NCBI GenBank assembly: GCA_002474405.1
Contig: DLQW01000091.1
Span: forward strand, 1-7,054
Direction: 5' to 3'
DNA from: Christensenella sp. UBA7597
GTDB lineage: Bacteria > Bacillota > Clostridia > Christensenellales > Borkfalkiaceae
Length of the DNA stretch: 7,054 nucleotides
The translations under genes were made by a program, and so were the position numbers. This document shows positions 5,572 through 7,054 of this stretch, one piece after another; positions within the stretch are counted from its first letter, which is position 1; every line of letters begins with the position of its first letter. The notes beneath the pieces were generated by a model. The model was given only the letters and a program-made list of their open reading frames with translations. It did not search any database and had not been told where the DNA came from.

Positions 5572-6645
5572 TCAGATGCGTTCGTCGCAATAGGCGCAGC
5601 GGAGCACGCCCTCGCCGTCTTTATATACGAGGCGGCGCAGCTCCTGTTCGCCCGTGGTGATGCAACGAGGATTTTTGCAGATTGCGGACGAATCTTCGTA
5701 TTCGTTCTTCTGCTTCCGCCGATCGGGCAAATCTTTTTCGGCAAGCAGTTTTAAAATGAGCGCCATGCGCATGAGTCTGCCGCAACGCGTCTGTTCGAAA
5801 TAGCAGGCGCGGGGATCGTCGTCTACCTTGACGGAAATTTCGTTTACGCGGGGCAGCGGGTGCATTACGATGGCATCGGGTTTCGCCGAACGCATTTTTT
5901 CTTCCGTGAGAATATATACGTCTTTCAGGCGTTCGTATTCCTCTTCGCTTTCAAAACGCTCTTTCTGGATTCTCGTCATGTACAGGACGTCTACGGAGCC
6001 GATAGAATCTTCGAGCGAGCGGCTTTCCGTGCAGGGAATGCCTTTCTTTTCGATATATTCTTTTTTTACGTAATCGGGCAGGCGCAGTTCTTCGGGAGAA
6101 ATGAGTACGAATTTCACGCCGTCGTAGCGCGACATCGCGCCGATGAGAGAGTGCACCGTTCTGCCGTATTTCAGATCGCCGCAGAAGCCTATCGTCAGAT
6201 TTTCGAAGCCGCCTTTCTTTCTGCGGATGGTAAGCAGATCGGCAAGCGTCTGCGTGGGGTGATACCTGCCGCCGTCGCCCGCGTTGATGACGGGGACGAG
6301 CGAACGACGGATGGCGACGTCCGGCGCGCCCTCCTTCGGGTGGCGCATGGCGATGATATCCGCATAGCCGGAAACCACTTCGACGGTATCGGATACGCTT
6401 TCGCCTTTGGAAGCGGAACTGAGCCCCGCGCCCGCGAAACCGAGCACGCTGCCGCCGAGAGAAAGCATTGCCGATTCGAAACTCAGCCGCGTGCGCGTGG
6501 ACGGTTCGAAAAACAGCGTGGCAAGGCGTTTATGTTTGCATTTATCTTCGTATTTTTCGGGGTTTGCCGCGATATCTTCGGCAACGAAAATGAGTTCGTC
6601 GATTTCCTCCGTAGTTAAATCGAGAATATTCAGTACGTTTCTCAT
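5572..6645 (-). CDS. pyrB: Aspartate carbamoyltransferase with fused C-terminal PyrI-like zinc module
   Basis: The 357-residue protein catalyses carbamoyl phosphate plus L-aspartate to N-carbamoyl-aspartate, the first committed step of cytoplasmic UMP synthesis. Visible motifs are the carbamoyl-phosphate site FEPSTRTR (46-53), the SASKGES loop (77-83, Lys80), MRHP (100-103), HPTQTLADL (129-137), [11 protein letters not shown] (157-167), MTRIQ (223-227), MHPLPR (261-266) and [14 protein letters not shown] (283-296). All expected active-site residues are present. After a charged linker (about 303-316) it carries Cys323-x4-Cys328-x21-Cys350-x2-Cys353, like the zinc domain at the end of PyrI, but PyrI's nucleotide-binding domain is absent. 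The frame is open to 6768, but that extension lies inside pyrE. The Met at 6645 has GAGAGG ten bases upstream and begins the family-typical [10 protein letters not shown], so it was chosen. It follows pyrE by 19 bases, indicating one operon. Confidence 0.95.
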   Translation of the reverse strand: MRNVLNILDLTTEEIDELIFVAEDIAANPEKYEDKCKHKRLATLFFEPSTRTRLSFESAMLSLGGSVLGFAGAGLSSASKGESVSDTVEVVSGYADIIAMRHPKEGAPDVAIRRSLVPVINAGDGGRYHPTQTLADLLTIRRKKGGFENLTIGFCGDLKYGRTVHSLIGAMSRYDGVKFVLISPEELRLPDYVKKEYIEKKGIPCTESRSLEDSIGSVDVLYMTRIQKERFESEEEYERLKDVYILTEEKMRSAKPDAIVMHPLPRVNEISVKVDDDPRACYFEQTRCGRLMRMALILKLLAEKDLPDRRKQKNEYEDSSAICKNPRCITTGEQELRRLVYKDGEGVLRCAYCDERI

Positions 6646-6664
6646 ATATGTAAAGCCTCTCTTT

Positions 6665-7054
6665 TTACGCTTTGATCCAGCTTTCGTCCGACGGGTTGTT
6701 TCTGAACGCGATGAGCCTCTGCACGTCCTGCGGGCGGATATAATTTTCTTCCGCCGCGACTTTTGCAATCGTATCGAAATCGCAAAGGCTGACGTTCTTT
6801 ACGCCCGCCGCCTGCAATCTTTCGACGCCCTTTTTCATGCCGTACGTGAAAATGCTTACGATGCCGAGCACTTCCGCGCCCGCTTCGCGCAATACGTCCA
6901 CCACTTCGAGCACGCTGCCGCCCGTGGAAATGAGATCTTCCACCACGACGACTTTTTCGCCTTTTTCCAGTTTGCCTTCGATCTGATTCTGTCTGCCGTG
7001 ATCTTTCGCGCCGGAACGCACATAGCCCATCGGCATGCCGAGGAGATGCGCGGT
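6665..7054 (-). CDS. pyrE: Orotate phosphoribosyltransferase, C-terminal part, cut by window end
   Basis: The visible 129 residues are the C-terminal part of orotate phosphoribosyltransferase, which joins orotate and PRPP to give orotidine monophosphate in UMP synthesis. The frame is open through the window edge (six further codons, TAHLLG, precede the first internal Met), so the true start lies outside. The catalytic loop [17 protein letters not shown] is present with its conserved Arg, Lys and His. The PRPP-binding signature [13 protein letters not shown] follows. The family is usually about 190-225 residues, so roughly 70-90 N-terminal residues are missing. The pattern resembles Gram-positive PyrE proteins. 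The stop codon is 19 bases before pyrB, consistent with cotranscription. Confidence 0.94.
   Translation of the reverse strand, partial: TAHLLGMPMGYVRSGAKDHGRQNQIEGKLEKGEKVVVVEDLISTGGSVLEVVDVLREAGAEVLGIVSIFTYGMKKGVERLQAAGVKNVSLCDFDTIAKVAAEENYIRPQDVQRLIAFRNNPSDESWIKA

Noticed and set aside
5860..6618. Long plus-strand open frame antisense to pyrB
   Set aside because: It is Phe/Arg/Ala-rich and lies wholly opposite the conserved pyrB sequence; it is a shadow caused by the codon bias of pyrB.
6646..6768. Possible 41-residue N-terminal extension of PyrB
   Set aside because: It overlaps the pyrE coding sequence in another frame, is rich in Arg/Lys/Ser typical of out-of-frame translation, and the Met at 6645 has its own ribosome binding site and begins the family-typical sequence.

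Overview
The window looks like a chromosomal segment of a Clostridia-type Bacillota, probably a gut or anaerobic lineage. Reasons: strong AAGGAGG-like ribosome binding sites, an orotate phosphoribosyltransferase of the YVRSxxKxHG type, an AraC/sugar-enzyme cluster, and dispersed GC-rich hairpin modules built on the AGGGGAAG motif, which I associate with genomes of this group. The assignment is inference; there is no rRNA or other phylogenetic marker here.

Layout. Positions 1-706 hold no supportable gene. They carry a tandem array with a 289-base period: two full units and two partial ones, each packed with inverted repeats. Next come two minus-strand genes: a GH10-family glycoside hydrolase (707-2005) and, upstream of it, an enolase-superfamily acid-sugar dehydratase or racemase (2278-3603). 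The gap between them holds a solitary copy of the hairpin module and a 121-base imperfect palindrome. A plus-strand AraC-family regulator (3785-4675) is divergent from the dehydratase, with overlapping candidate promoters and a direct repeat between them. Together the three genes look like a small regulated catabolic locus for plant polysaccharide fragments, possibly uronic-acid-decorated xylan; the substrate is not proven by the sequence.

The second half is unrelated. A minus-strand NYN-domain protein with a C-terminal LOTUS/OST-HTH-like domain (4716-5432) sits in locally AT-richer DNA. A very strong intrinsic terminator (5474-5512) separates it from a pyrimidine operon read on the minus strand: pyrE (cut by the window end), then pyrB after 19 bases.

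The most notable point is that this pyrB encodes an aspartate carbamoyltransferase with a short C-terminal four-cysteine zinc module resembling the end of the regulatory chain PyrI, but without PyrI's nucleotide-binding domain. Other points worth a second look are the tandem hairpin array, the foldback element next to the dehydratase stop codon, the non-canonical GH10 active-site motifs, and the enlarged loop in the dehydratase. I saw no CRISPR array, tRNA, rRNA, transposase or phage gene. I found no clear evidence of an entirely new multi-gene system.
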